From: Terrimonas ferruginea DSM 30193
GTDB lineage: Bacteria; Bacteroidota; Bacteroidia; Chitinophagales; Chitinophagaceae
Direction: 5' to 3'
Assembly: GCF_000425585.1 (NCBI RefSeq)
Contig: NZ_KE384399.1
Coordinates: 62,001-126,000 of the forward strand
Length of the DNA: 64,000 nt
Notes under the pieces: generated by a model
The model's database searches: none
What the model saw: only the letters and a program-made list of their open reading frames with translations
Told to the model about the DNA's origin: nothing
Part shown: piece after piece, positions 1 to 9,439 of the stretch
Numbering within the stretch: the stretch's first letter is position 1
How the letters are laid out: every line of letters starts with the position of its first letter
Made by a program: the position numbers and the translations under genes

Positions 1-1322
1 CTTATTATAATCAGTTGTCCAAAGCCGTTTACCTTGATGGTAAGATAGCCGGGGTTGAAAAGATGGAAGCGTTGAAAGTGCAGGACAGGCACAACGGAAT
101 GAGTTCTCTTTCGCCGGATGGGCAGGTATTGTATTTTACTCAATGGCAAACTGTTGAAGGTAAGGCGCGTTCGGTCATAGCCAGCAGCCGTCTTATTAAT
201 GGTCAATGGTCTGCGCCTGTAGTAATGGGTACCAACGTGAATCATGCCGGTTCAAATGCACGTGAACCGTTTGCAACAGCGGATGGTAAATATCTTTTGT
301 TCTCTTCCGACAGAGTGGGTGGCGCCGGTGGTTATGATCTCTGGTGCATCGCGCTGCCCGAAACAACGGGTAAAGCCTGGAACCTGCAAGCGGTGAACAC
401 GGCGGGTGATGAGCAGGCGCCTTATTATAATACCACATCAAAGCAACTGGTGTTTAGTAGTGACGGATTGCCCGGCATGGGCGGTTTCGACCTCTATCAG
501 TCGGCTGGCACGGTTGAACAATTAATGCCAGCGGTAAACATGGGGCATCCCCTGAACTCGGTGCGTGATGATCTCTATTATGTAGAAAGCAATGATGGAA
601 AAAATGCCTTGCTGAGCTCTGACAGGGCGGTTGATTGTTGCCTTGAATTATATGCCGTACATCAATTGGCAAAATCGTGGCTGGCAAGTGGCCGGGTGAA
701 TGATTGTGTTACAGGTGAAGAAATAGCAGATGTGCAGGTACAGATAAAAGATTCTGTAAAAGAAACAGCTGCAATCAATACTGTTACTACAACAGATGGC
801 AGGTATTATACAAGTATTGAAAATGCTGCGTGGCTGCAGTTCAAAGCTTCGAAAGAAGGTTATGAGCCGGCCGGTCATACTGCGTATGTGCAAGGCCGTC
901 CGGATATGGATACGTTGTTGCTGACGCCGGTGTGTTTAACAAAAATCCCTATGCCTGTTGTTGATCCGGGAACGGAGACTTCTGTGGCATGGCCGGTGAT
1001 CTATTTTGCCTTTGACAAAGCAACCTTATCGGCTGACGCGAAAGCGACGCTGGACAGCCTTGCGGATCGTTTGCAGCAGGAACCTTCGCTGATGATCGAT
1101 GTAAAAGGTTATACAGACAGCCGTGGTACGGAAAAATATAATATCCGTTTGAGCGAGCGCCGTGCAAAAGCTTGTGTAGCCTATCTGGAAAAGAAAGGCG
1201 TTGATGTGTCGCGTCTGCATACGGAGGGGTTGGGTAAGTGTTGCCCGGCAGAGGAGGAAGGTAACAATCCAGTGGCTGCGGAGCGCAACAGGAGAGTAGT
1301 GATAAGTAGTATTAAGTTCTAA
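1..1322 (+). CDS. OmpA-family outer-membrane protein with PD40 repeats (PorE-like), 5' partial
   Basis: The reading frame is open from the first base, so the N-terminus lies outside the window; the TTG at 15 is not needed as a start. In order, the visible protein has PD40/WD40-like beta-propeller repeats (for example LLFSSDRVGGAGGYDLW), a carboxypeptidase-regulatory-like domain starting near WLASGRVND, and a C-terminal OmpA domain with the peptidoglycan-binding signature GYTDSRGTEKYNIRLSERRA. It probably links the outer membrane to peptidoglycan. The order propeller, regulatory domain, OmpA matches PorE of the type IX secretion system, which also has N-terminal TPRs; those would lie upstream, so PorE is only a possibility. 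The last codons and the stop fall inside a 7-bp tandem array. Confidence 0.8.
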   Translation, partial: YYNQLSKAVYLDGKIAGVEKMEALKVQDRHNGMSSLSPDGQVLYFTQWQTVEGKARSVIASSRLINGQWSAPVVMGTNVNHAGSNAREPFATADGKYLLFSSDRVGGAGGYDLWCIALPETTGKAWNLQAVNTAGDEQAPYYNTTSKQLVFSSDGLPGMGGFDLYQSAGTVEQLMPAVNMGHPLNSVRDDLYYVESNDGKNALLSSDRAVDCCLELYAVHQLAKSWLASGRVNDCVTGEEIADVQVQIKDSVKETAAINTVTTTDGRYYTSIENAAWLQFKASKEGYEPAGHTAYVQGRPDMDTLLLTPVCLTKIPMPVVDPGTETSVAWPVIYFAFDKATLSADAKATLDSLADRLQQEPSLMIDVKGYTDSRGTEKYNIRLSERRAKACVAYLEKKGVDVSRLHTEGLGKCCPAEEEGNNPVAAERNRRVVISSIKF

Positions 1323-1354
1323 GTAATAAGTTTTAAGTAATAAGTTATAAGTTG
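1313..1354 (+). repeat. Heptamer array TAAGTNN, in register with the stop codon of the OmpA gene
   Basis: Six consecutive 7-bp units of the form TAAGTNN. The unit at 1320-1326 begins with the TAA stop of the upstream gene, and one unit (1313-1319) lies inside the coding end. Confidence 0.85.
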
Positions 1355-1580
1355 AGCAGCCATGGTTTGCTCCCGCCGTTTCCCGGAAGACACCCGCATC
1401 GGTGTATAAAAGAGATATCCACCTGCTTACCTCTGTACCCGTGGTTCTGTATTCACGAACCATTATCGGGTTCGTTGTGTGAATCTTAGAGAGAATGCTC
1501 CTTGCTTTTTATTGCCTACTCACTCGTTCAAGGCGGCTGGTTGGTCAGGACACGAACCATCACCCGCTTAAAGAAACTCA
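1355..1580. other. Intergenic region with CACGAACCAT repeats
   Basis: No credible gene. It holds an imperfect inverted repeat (TGGTTCTG, TATT, then CACGAACCA around 1442-1462) and another CACGAACCAT copy near 1551. The same decamer occurs at 22442 in a perfect hairpin, and a close variant (CACGAACCTT) occurs near 39345. Confidence 0.5.
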
Positions 1581-1643
1581 TTCACGATTGACGATTCACG
1601 ATTGACGAATCACGATTGACCATTCACGATTCACAAACGACAA
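1581..1643. repeat. Heptamer array TT[CG]ACGA
   Basis: Nine units of 7 bp alternating TTCACGA and TTGACGA with few substitutions. It directly precedes a hairpin at 1642-1667. Confidence 0.85.
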
Positions 1644-1667
1644 CAGCCTCCCAAACGGAAGGCTGTT
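1642..1667 (-). terminator. Hairpin downstream of the EEP gene
   Basis: Perfect 8-bp stem AACAGCCT/AGGCTGTT with a 10-nt loop, between two heptamer arrays. It lacks a clear U tract on the minus strand, so termination is inferred from position. Confidence 0.45.
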
Positions 1668-1694
1668 TACTTATAACTTAATACTTACAACTCA
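1667..1694 (-). repeat. Heptamer array starting at the stop codon of the EEP gene
   Basis: On the minus strand the units are TGAGTTG, TAAGTAT, TAAGTTA, TAAGTAA. The TGA of the first unit (1694-1692) is the stop codon. Confidence 0.8.
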
Positions 1695-2762
1695 GAAAGC
1701 TTTCTTCGCAGGATCTGCGTTTGCCACTACTTTTTTCAGGAAAATAATATAAGTGGGGAAGTGGTCACTATAACCTCCGCGGTAAGAGTTGCCATCCCAG
1801 GTGCGCATCGGATAATCTTTATAACGGCCTTTATTCTCCACCATGTATTCGCGGCGGAAGATATGCGGCTGGTAATAAAAAAAGCCTGATTGGTCTTTAT
1901 TGAGCCATGCTTCGGAAATAATGATCTGGTCAAACAATCCCCATGCGTCCTGGTAAGCAAGTGTGCCGATACCTTTTCTGTAGAGTGAGGTCCAGGGATT
2001 GAAGAGCGCTCCGTTCTTTACTTCCTTTTCCTTGCCACGGGCATTGAGCACGGAGGCAACGCTTGGGCTCACCGGATCATCATTAAGGTCACCCATCAGG
2101 ATAATCTTGGCGTTAGGTTCCTGGCCGAAAATGGAATCGATATGCTGGCGGGCAACGCGCGCTGCGGCCTCACGACCGGGGCGGCTGCGTTCTTCACCGC
2201 CGGAGCGGCTGGGCCAGTGGTTAACATATATATGTATCGTTTCTCCGTTGAGTTTGCCTTTTACCCACAAAATATCACGGGTGTAATAGGCGTCTTTGGC
2301 TCCGGCGGGCAGCTTAACGAAAAGTTTATTGCTGGCTTCCACGGTAAAGTAGCGGGGGTTGTACAGCAAACCCACATCCACACCGCGGATATCGCGGGAA
2401 TCGTAGTGCACGATCTGGTAATTACGTTTGGCAATCAATGGGTTCCTGGTAAGATCTTTCAATACGGTGTCATTTTCCACTTCGGCTACACCAAGGATGG
2501 CCGGGCCATCGGGATTGATCTCCGTACCAATTTGTGAAATAACGGTGGACAACTTATTGAGCTTGTCTTTATAAATGGCGCCGGTATAATTGCGCGGGCC
2601 GGAGGGGAGGAACTCTTCATCATTTACGTTCGGATTGTTAACCGTATCGTAAAGATTTTCAAGGTTGTAGAAGCTGATAACAACGGTCTTGTAATCCTGT
2701 TTCTGTGAGTAGGCCAACAGCGCTGAAAGGCTGAAAACCAAGGTGGTCAGTAATCTTTTCAT
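1692..2762 (-). CDS. Secreted endonuclease/exonuclease/phosphatase family protein
   Basis: 356 aa. A signal peptide (about residues 1-20) leads into an EEP (DNase I-like) fold. Visible active-site motifs are NLEN (33-36), GVAEVEND with the metal-binding Glu94, NHWPSR (181-186), GDLNDDP (224-230) and a C-terminal SDHFP. This family hydrolyses phosphodiester bonds in nucleic acids or phosphate esters using a divalent metal; here it should act in the periplasm or outside the cell. It is divergent from a TonB receptor/DUF5689 lipoprotein pair, which suggests a shared scavenging role. A promoter box TATGTTTG lies 22 nt before the ATG. The exact substrate cannot be told from sequence. Confidence 0.88.
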   Translation of the reverse strand: MKRLLTTLVFSLSALLAYSQKQDYKTVVISFYNLENLYDTVNNPNVNDEEFLPSGPRNYTGAIYKDKLNKLSTVISQIGTEINPDGPAILGVAEVENDTVLKDLTRNPLIAKRNYQIVHYDSRDIRGVDVGLLYNPRYFTVEASNKLFVKLPAGAKDAYYTRDILWVKGKLNGETIHIYVNHWPSRSGGEERSRPGREAAARVARQHIDSIFGQEPNAKIILMGDLNDDPVSPSVASVLNARGKEKEVKNGALFNPWTSLYRKGIGTLAYQDAWGLFDQIIISEAWLNKDQSGFFYYQPHIFRREYMVENKGRYKDYPMRTWDGNSYRGGYSDHFPTYIIFLKKVVANADPAKKAF

Positions 2763-2784
2763 GTGCTTGATTAAATAAGAAAGA

Positions 2785-2814
2785 CAAACATACAGAATCT
2801 ATGGTTGGCTCAAC
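2785..2814 (-). promoter_or_regulatory. Bacteroidota promoter of the EEP gene
   Basis: Minus strand: GTTG (2814-2811), 18-nt spacer, TATGTTTG (2792-2785), matching the TAnnTTTG -7 box. The ATG is at 2762. Confidence 0.6.
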
Positions 2815-2889
2815 TTATAAAAAAGATTGGGTGAGGTTATGAAATGGTTATGTGTCAAATTTTTTATTCTGCAAACAGAATAACCTTTA

Positions 2890-2897
2890 TACATTTG
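2890..2897 (+). promoter_or_regulatory. Promoter -7 box of the TonB receptor gene
   Basis: TACATTTG fits TAnnTTTG, 25 nt before the ATG at 2923. The -33 region is weak (TTCTG near 2867). Confidence 0.55.
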
Positions 2898-2922
2898 CCA
2901 CTTGTTCTAAAAATTGATCTGC

Positions 2923-5502
2923 ATGCTTAAATCAAAACTGCTGCTGCTGGCGCTTGGTGCCGGACTAGTAGCGAATGCCCAGGTCGGTACCACCGATACA
3001 CTCCCTAAAAGGGATACCGTCCTGGAAGAGTTAAAGGAGAATGTGCTGGATAACATCCCCACCGTTTCGCTCGATGAAAATGACCTTGGTGATGGTGGCG
3101 GACAGAACATTTCCTCCGTCCTTGCCGCAGGCCGTGATCCGTTCTTATCTGCCGCTTCTTTCAACTTCAGCGCAGTACGTTTCCGCATCCGTGGCTATGA
3201 CAACGATTACTTCGGAACCTACATGAATGGCATTCCGATGGACAACCTCGACAACGGGTTTACACCTTACGGTCTCTGGGGTGGTCTGAACGATGTGATG
3301 CGCAACCGCGACGCATCTTTCGGTCTCCGAGCCAATACTTTCGCTTTCGGTGAGATCGGCAGCGTTACCAATATTGATGCCCGTGCAAGCAAACAGCGCG
3401 CACAGACCAGCATCAGCTACGCTTCCGCTAACCGTAACTACACCAACCGTGTAATGTTCAGTCACTCTACCGGCCTTAGCAAAAAAGGTTGGGCCTTTAC
3501 CCTGAGCGGCAGCCGCCGTTGGGCCAACGAAGGTTATGTACCGGGCACTTACTATGATGGATGGAGCTATTTTGCCGCCATCGACAAACGTTTTGGGCAG
3601 AAAAACCTGCTTTCCCTCACCGTATTTGGTGCCCCTACTGAAAACGGCCGTCAGGGTGCCGCTGTGCAGGAGATCATGGACCTCGCCGGCACCAATTATT
3701 ACAACCCTAACTGGGGCTACCAGAATGGCAAAAAGAGAAATGCCAGCATCGGCAGAACGCATCAGCCGGTCATCCTGCTGAGCCACGAGTACCGCCCCAA
3801 CAACAATACAACACTGAGCCTCGGTCTGGGTTATTCCTTCGGCGAGCGCAGTGTTACTGCCCTCGACTGGTACAATGCTCCGGACCCACGTCCAGACTAT
3901 TACCGTTACCTGCCCAGCTACTATAATGGTGTAGCCAACCAGGATCCTAACCAGTACCAGCAACTGCTGGACCTGATGAAGAACGACGTAAACACTCGCC
4001 AGATCAACTGGGACCGCCTGTATGATGTGAACCGTTCCAGCTACGCTACTATCCAGAATGCCAACGGCATTCCGGGTAACAACGTAAGCGGCCGCCGCTC
4101 TCTTTATATCATTGAAAACCGGATCATCAATACCAACCGTTTCAATGGCAATGCCATTCTCAACAAACGTATCAACGATCATATCGATTTCACTTTTGCA
4201 GCTTACGCACAGTCTCAGCAAAACCACTACTATAAAGAAGTAGAAGATTTGCTGGGTGGTGATTTCTATGTGAACCTGAACCAGTTTGCCGAGCGTGATT
4301 ATGCCGGAGACCAGGCCGCTAACCAGCATGACCTCGATCACCCTAACCGTATCCTGAAAGAAGGAGACAAATACGGTTACGATTATAATATTAATATCAA
4401 CAAGACAGGTGCCTGGACACAGGGTGTGTTCAAGTTCAACAAAGTCGACTTCTTTGTTGCTGCTGAACTGAGCTCTACCAGCTTCTACCGCGAGGGTAAT
4501 GTACGCACCGGTCTGTTCCCCACCAGTTCACTCGGTAAAGGTGAAAAGAACAACTTCACCAACTTCGCAGTGAAAGGCGGTGTTACTTACAAGATCGACG
4601 GCCGCAACTACTTATATGTAAATGGTGCGATCATGACCAAAGCACCTTACTTTGAAAACGTATACAACTCTCCACGTACACGTAACAGCCAACAGCCTAA
4701 CGTCGTGAGCGAGAAAATCCAGACAGTGGAAGGTGGTTACGTATTGAACGCTCCACGCCTCAAGATCCGTATCGGTGGTTATTACAGCCGTTTCCAGGAT
4801 GGACTGGACATGATGAGCTTCTACCACGATTCACTCCAGAACTTTGTTAACTACGGTCTCAGTGGTATCGATAAAGTACACTTCGGTGGTGAGTTTGGTC
4901 TGGAAGCGCGCATCGCTCCGGGTCTGACCCTGAATGCTGCCGCTTCTATCGGCCGTTACTACTATGACAGCCGCCAGTTGGCTACCATCACGATTGACAA
5001 CAGCTCCGCTATCGTAGGTCAGCAGGTTATCTATTCTAAAAACTTCCGCGTGCCTTCAACGCCGCAGGAAGCATACAGCGTTGGTTTGTCTTACCGTTCA
5101 CCGAAGTTCTGGTTCATCAGCCTTACCGGTAACTACTTTGATCAATCATGGTTGAGCTATAACCCGCTCCGTCGTACCGTGAACGCAACCAACAACATTG
5201 AATACAAAGGCGAACTGTGGCACGATATCATCGACCAGACCAAGTTCGACGCACAATTCACCCTGGACTTCTTCGGTGGTTATTCCTGGAAGCTGCCCCG
5301 CAAAATGGCTATTGCCAACAAGAACACGTTCCTCGTATTCAACGTAGGTGTCAACAACATTCTTAACAACCGTGATATCCTGACCGGTGGCTTTGAGCAA
5401 CTGCGTTTTGATTTCGTAAACAAAGACGTTAATAAGTTTCCGCCGAAATTGTTCTACGCCTATGGTGTTAACTATTTCGCCAGCGTAACACTTCGTTTTT
5501 AA
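2923..5502 (+). CDS. TonB-dependent receptor
   Basis: 859 aa from the ATG at 2923; an in-frame TTG at 2914 would extend it by three residues but breaks the signal peptide MLKSKLLLLALGAGLVANAQ. A plug domain (about residues 35-150, RIRGYDNDYFGTYMNGIPM) is followed by a large beta-barrel rich in aromatic strands, ending in the typical FASVTLRF. It should import a substrate across the outer membrane with TonB energy. It lacks the N-terminal CarboxypepD_reg-like domain of SusC proteins, so it is probably not a polysaccharide-locus SusC. The DUF5689 lipoprotein gene follows after 37 nt, probably in one operon, and an EEP nuclease is divergent. A nucleic acid or phosphate-ester ligand is inferred from neighbours only. 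Confidence 0.9.
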   Translation: MLKSKLLLLALGAGLVANAQVGTTDTLPKRDTVLEELKENVLDNIPTVSLDENDLGDGGGQNISSVLAAGRDPFLSAASFNFSAVRFRIRGYDNDYFGTYMNGIPMDNLDNGFTPYGLWGGLNDVMRNRDASFGLRANTFAFGEIGSVTNIDARASKQRAQTSISYASANRNYTNRVMFSHSTGLSKKGWAFTLSGSRRWANEGYVPGTYYDGWSYFAAIDKRFGQKNLLSLTVFGAPTENGRQGAAVQEIMDLAGTNYYNPNWGYQNGKKRNASIGRTHQPVILLSHEYRPNNNTTLSLGLGYSFGERSVTALDWYNAPDPRPDYYRYLPSYYNGVANQDPNQYQQLLDLMKNDVNTRQINWDRLYDVNRSSYATIQNANGIPGNNVSGRRSLYIIENRIINTNRFNGNAILNKRINDHIDFTFAAYAQSQQNHYYKEVEDLLGGDFYVNLNQFAERDYAGDQAANQHDLDHPNRILKEGDKYGYDYNININKTGAWTQGVFKFNKVDFFVAAELSSTSFYREGNVRTGLFPTSSLGKGEKNNFTNFAVKGGVTYKIDGRNYLYVNGAIMTKAPYFENVYNSPRTRNSQQPNVVSEKIQTVEGGYVLNAPRLKIRIGGYYSRFQDGLDMMSFYHDSLQNFVNYGLSGIDKVHFGGEFGLEARIAPGLTLNAAASIGRYYYDSRQLATITIDNSSAIVGQQVIYSKNFRVPSTPQEAYSVGLSYRSPKFWFISLTGNYFDQSWLSYNPLRRTVNATNNIEYKGELWHDIIDQTKFDAQFTLDFFGGYSWKLPRKMAIANKNTFLVFNVGVNNILNNRDILTGGFEQLRFDFVNKDVNKFPPKLFYAYGVNYFASVTLRF

Positions 5503-5539
5503 TGGAATCCGTCATCTCACAACTATTTAAATAAGCACT

Positions 5540-7660
5540 ATGCGAACAAAATCCCTTTTTCTCCTTGGTAATGTAATGGCAATACTCGCCACTTGCGTTA
5601 TTCTATCCTCTTGCGACCGGGAGTTTGATGCCCCCGGGGACTATGTGGACCCCAATCTGACACCGACCAAGACAATCGCTGAGCTGAAAGCTGCTCACGT
5701 TGCCGGTCAGGTGGAAACACTGGGCGACGATATCATTGCAGGTATCGTTGTTGCAGACGACAAAAGCGGTAACTTCTATAAGCAGATCTGTATCCAGGAT
5801 GCTTCAGGTGGTATCACTGTACGTCTCGACGGTCTGAACCTTTATGCAAACTATCCTGTTGGCCGTAAGATCTACATCAAAACAAACGGTCTGTACATGG
5901 GCGACTACGCTGGTCTGATCCAGTTGGGTGGCAGCATCGATAACAGCGATCCTTCTTTCCTGAACGTATCTCCGATTGCTTCTAACCTGTTCGATACTTA
6001 TATCGTAAAAGGCAGCGTGAACAACACCGTAACACCTACGGTTGTTTCTTCTGTTGCTGCACTGAATGATTCGCATCAGAGCATGCTGATCCAACTGAAC
6101 AATTTCGAGTTTGTTCCTGCGGATACCAGCAAAACATATGCAAATGCTGCTACACAGGCCGCCGCCAACCTGAACGTAAAAGGTTGTACCGGCAGCAACA
6201 TCATCATCCGCACAAGTGGCTTCGCCAAATTTGCCGGTGTGAATGTTCCCAACGGTAATGGTACACTGTTGTCTATCTACACACGTTTCAATTCTACCAA
6301 ACAACTGGTTATCCGTGATACTTCCGATGTGCAGTTTACCGGTGCCCGTTGCGGCGCAGGTCCTGTTGGTCCTACTACACCAAAAACAATTGCTGAGATC
6401 CGTGCCATGTACACAGGTACAGACATCGAACTCGGTGATTATACAGTAGGCGGTACTGTAATCTCTGATATTGCGAACGGTAACATCAGTGCAGGTAACC
6501 TGGTACTGCAGAGCGGCAACAAAGGCATACTGGTTTATATCGGTGGTACACTTACTTACAATGTTGGCGACTCCGTTGTATTAACATTGAGCAAAGACGA
6601 TTCGCTGATTAAATATGCAAACTCCCTGGAGATCAAAACCCGCTTTGGTTTTGCCGGTCATACACGTGTAGCAACTGGTAAAGTGGTAACTCCTGTTGAA
6701 AAAACAGCTGCGCAGATCAATACTACGCTCGGTCTGCCGCTGGGTGATGCCAACAACTTCGAATTCACCCTGGTGAAAATCCTGAATGCTGTTGCTTCTC
6801 CTGCCGGCACTTATGGCGGTAACAAAACCCTGACTGATGCATCCGGCAATATCACCATGTTCACTCGTACCGGTACAAGTGGCGCTACATTTGCCAGCAC
6901 GACCATGCCAACTGTCAGCTCAAACTGGGTTGGTTATGCGAGTAACTTCAATACCACCAAACAATTCTCTATCCGTAACACAACTGACGTTACAGCGGGT
7001 AGCGGTCCTGGCCCAGGTCCTGGTACAGGAAGTGGTATCGATCTGACTACTTCTCCGCTGACGATCAACTTCGATAACATTGCAAGCGGTCTGCCTGCAG
7101 GCGTTAAAGGATATACTGGTGCTACTGCCACCGCATTAGGTACAGAAGCCACCGTAACAACTGCCGCTACTTTGTGGAACAACACAAGTGGTGCATTTAA
7201 AAACTTCGCTTCTGCAACTGGATTGACAGGTGCGGCTGATGCAACTGCACAAGGTGCAGCCACCAACCGTGCATTCGGTCTGCGTCAGACTGGTAGCTTC
7301 GGCGATCCGGGTGGTGCTTTTGTATTCCAACTGAGCAATACAACCGGTAAATCTAACCTGCAACTGGACTTCCAGCTGCAGCAACTGGACAACTCTGCGT
7401 CAGGTCGTACAACAACCTTTATCGTTGACTACGGTATCGGTGATGCGCCCGCAACGTTTACTCCGGTAACCACTACACCTGCTGCATTGAGCACTGTACT
7501 GGGTACATTCTCCAACACAGCGGTTCACGTGAACCTGCCTGCTGCTGTGGCTAACCAAAGCGGTAAAGTGTGGATCCGTGTATGGGCTACACCTGCAAGC
7601 ACTGGTAGCGGCAGCCGCCCTTCTACAGCGATCGACGACTTCAAGATCACCTGGAACTAA
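5540..7660 (+). CDS. DUF5689 domain lipoprotein
   Basis: 706 aa. A lipoprotein signal peptide ends at lipobox LSSC (Cys25), so it is likely on the outer membrane, possibly facing outside. Two copies of the DUF5689 domain are visible (about residues 40-270 and 280-490), each with the pattern I-G-V-x-D-x-x-x-GNFYK and a VG-x-x-[IV]-turn; I infer an OB-like beta-barrel. A GPGPGPG-type linker near residue 493 leads into a C-terminal beta-rich domain (510-706) that resembles a lectin-like or adhesion module. It follows the TonB receptor, so it is a likely accessory binding partner, as SusD is for SusC. DUF5689 commonly occurs with EEP nucleases in this phylum, and one is encoded just upstream. Confidence 0.85.
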   Translation: MRTKSLFLLGNVMAILATCVILSSCDREFDAPGDYVDPNLTPTKTIAELKAAHVAGQVETLGDDIIAGIVVADDKSGNFYKQICIQDASGGITVRLDGLNLYANYPVGRKIYIKTNGLYMGDYAGLIQLGGSIDNSDPSFLNVSPIASNLFDTYIVKGSVNNTVTPTVVSSVAALNDSHQSMLIQLNNFEFVPADTSKTYANAATQAAANLNVKGCTGSNIIIRTSGFAKFAGVNVPNGNGTLLSIYTRFNSTKQLVIRDTSDVQFTGARCGAGPVGPTTPKTIAEIRAMYTGTDIELGDYTVGGTVISDIANGNISAGNLVLQSGNKGILVYIGGTLTYNVGDSVVLTLSKDDSLIKYANSLEIKTRFGFAGHTRVATGKVVTPVEKTAAQINTTLGLPLGDANNFEFTLVKILNAVASPAGTYGGNKTLTDASGNITMFTRTGTSGATFASTTMPTVSSNWVGYASNFNTTKQFSIRNTTDVTAGSGPGPGPGTGSGIDLTTSPLTINFDNIASGLPAGVKGYTGATATALGTEATVTTAATLWNNTSGAFKNFASATGLTGAADATAQGAATNRAFGLRQTGSFGDPGGAFVFQLSNTTGKSNLQLDFQLQQLDNSASGRTTTFIVDYGIGDAPATFTPVTTTPAALSTVLGTFSNTAVHVNLPAAVANQSGKVWIRVWATPASTGSGSRPSTAIDDFKITWN

Positions 7661-7680
7661 TTCAGGAATGTTAGTATAGA

Positions 7681-7716
7681 AAACGGCTGTCTCGAAAGAG
7701 GCAGCCGTTTTTTTTA
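7681..7716 (+). terminator. Intrinsic terminator after the DUF5689 gene
   Basis: A 13-bp stem (7681-7693 with 7698-7710, one T-G pair) is capped by a GAAA loop and followed by a T run to 7716. It may work in both directions, since recJ ends at 7730 on the other strand. Confidence 0.9.
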
Positions 7717-7729
7717 TAAAGAAAAAAAA

Positions 7730-9439
7730 TCAGGAAGCTTGCGCTGCTGCCCGCACGTCGATCAGGCGGAGCTGGAGATTCTTTTCGCCGTTCCATTCAT
7801 TTTCATCAATGGTAAAAACGATGTCCACGGGCTTGCCATTTTCCAGTAGTGGATAAAGATGTGCCATGCCAAAACCGATGCCGGTGATCGTTGCATGCTC
7901 CTGGCGAATGGCTACGCGAAGATGTGTTTCTTTCAATATGCGTGAAGCACCGGTATCAACAACATGGCGGACAACAAACACCGGCCGGAGATTTTGCGGA
8001 CCGAAAGGTTCCATCTGGCAAATGATATTGTAAAATGTGGGTGTGATATCGCGCAGCCTGATTTCGTGGTCAATTACTATTTCCGGGATGAGCATATCCG
8101 GATGGATAGTAGCGGCAACCACTTCTTCAAACTTTTCCCTGAACAGTTCCACCTTATCCAGTTCCAGCGTCATACCTGCGGCAGCGAAATGTCCGCCGTA
8201 ACCGAGCAGGTGTTCACGGCAGGCGTGGATGGCTTCGTATAAATTGAAACCGGGCACGCTGCGTGCACTGCCGGCTGCATAGTCGCCGGATTGTGTAAGC
8301 ACGATCGTGGGGCGATGATAATGTTCGATAAGGCGCGACGCTACGATGCCCACGACACCTTTGTGCCAGTGTGGTTGAAAAACAAGTGTGGAGCTGCGGC
8401 CGGTCCAGTCGGTGCGGCTGCGGATAAGTTCGAGCGCTTCTGTAGTGATGCTGCTGTCTGCTTCTTTGCGGTCGCTGTTATCGCTGTGAAGCATTTCTGC
8501 GTAGCGCAGGGCTTCTTCGTAGGTGTCGGAAATAAAAAGTTGTACCGCTTTGCGGGCGTCGTCCATTCTTCCGGCGGCGTTGACGCGCGGTGCGATCATG
8601 AAAACAAGGTTGCTGATATTTAACGTGCCCCGTAGCGCACTCAGCACGGTCAGGGCTTTGATGCCAAAGTTCGGCGACTGGTTTGCTTTCTGTAACCCGT
8701 AATAGGCAAGGATGCGGTTCTCATCAGCCATGTCCACGATATCGGCTGCGATGGCGGTGGCCAGCAGGTCGAGGTCGGCCATGGCGGAATCAGGCGGAAG
8801 TCCGAGCGCTTTGGTGAGTGCGGACATCAATTTAAAACCAACGCCGCATCCGCATAATTCTTTGAAAGGGTAAGGGCAGTCTTTTTGTTTGGGATTCAGG
8901 ATAGCTACTGCGGGAGGAAGTTGTTCATCGGGCAGGTGGTGATCGCAAACAATGAAATCAATGCCGAGCTCTTTGGCATAGGCGATGAGATCGGCGGATT
9001 TAATACCACAGTCAACGGAAATGATCAGGGTGAAACCATTGGCATGAGCATGGTCGATACCGGCTTTGCTGACGCCATATCCTTCGCGGTAGCGATGGGG
9101 AATATAAAAGTCGAGTGGGTCGTGTATTTTTTTCAGGAACCGGTACATGCAGGCCACGGCGGTGGTGCCATCCACATCATAGTCGCCGAATACAAGAATC
9201 TTTTCTTGTTTTTCTTTTGCCAGGATGATGCGCTCGACCGCTTTCTGCATGTCTTTCATCAGCCATGGATCGTGCAGGTCTGTCAGTTGCGGACGAAAGA
9301 AACTGCGTGCCTCTTCAAAAGTGCTGATACCACGTTGTACGAGTATCGAACAGATGACAGGATGTATGCCGAGCGATCGTTGCAAAGCCATTGTTTTGGC
9401 TTCATCAGTGGGGCGTATGGTCCAGCGTTTTAAATTCAA
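7730..9439 (-). CDS. recJ: Single-stranded-DNA-specific exonuclease RecJ
   Basis: 569 aa, the usual length. The DHH phosphoesterase motifs are present: GDYDVDGTTA (about residues 84-93), VSVDCG, VCDHHLPD and the DHHA1 signature GGHFAAAG. RecJ degrades single-stranded DNA 5' to 3' in recombination and mismatch repair. The start is unusual. N-terminal residues conserved in the family (KRWTIRP) require the TTG at 9439-9437, because an in-frame TGA lies two codons upstream and the first ATG is at codon 17. That TTG sits inside an AAATTCA heptamer array, so the repeat forms the translation start. The gene follows the polyprenyl synthase gene on the same strand, with 177 nt of repeat-rich DNA between them. 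Confidence 0.93.
   Translation of the reverse strand: MNLKRWTIRPTDEAKTMALQRSLGIHPVICSILVQRGISTFEEARSFFRPQLTDLHDPWLMKDMQKAVERIILAKEKQEKILVFGDYDVDGTTAVACMYRFLKKIHDPLDFYIPHRYREGYGVSKAGIDHAHANGFTLIISVDCGIKSADLIAYAKELGIDFIVCDHHLPDEQLPPAVAILNPKQKDCPYPFKELCGCGVGFKLMSALTKALGLPPDSAMADLDLLATAIAADIVDMADENRILAYYGLQKANQSPNFGIKALTVLSALRGTLNISNLVFMIAPRVNAAGRMDDARKAVQLFISDTYEEALRYAEMLHSDNSDRKEADSSITTEALELIRSRTDWTGRSSTLVFQPHWHKGVVGIVASRLIEHYHRPTIVLTQSGDYAAGSARSVPGFNLYEAIHACREHLLGYGGHFAAAGMTLELDKVELFREKFEEVVAATIHPDMLIPEIVIDHEIRLRDITPTFYNIICQMEPFGPQNLRPVFVVRHVVDTGASRILKETHLRVAIRQEHATITGIGFGMAHLYPLLENGKPVDIVFTIDENEWNGEKNLQLRLIDVRAAAQAS

Noticed and set aside
3145-4341. Long antisense ORF (398 codons) opposite the TonB receptor
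   Set aside because: It is a mirror of the receptor codon pattern, shows no domain and no start signal, and the receptor on the plus strand is clearly coding.
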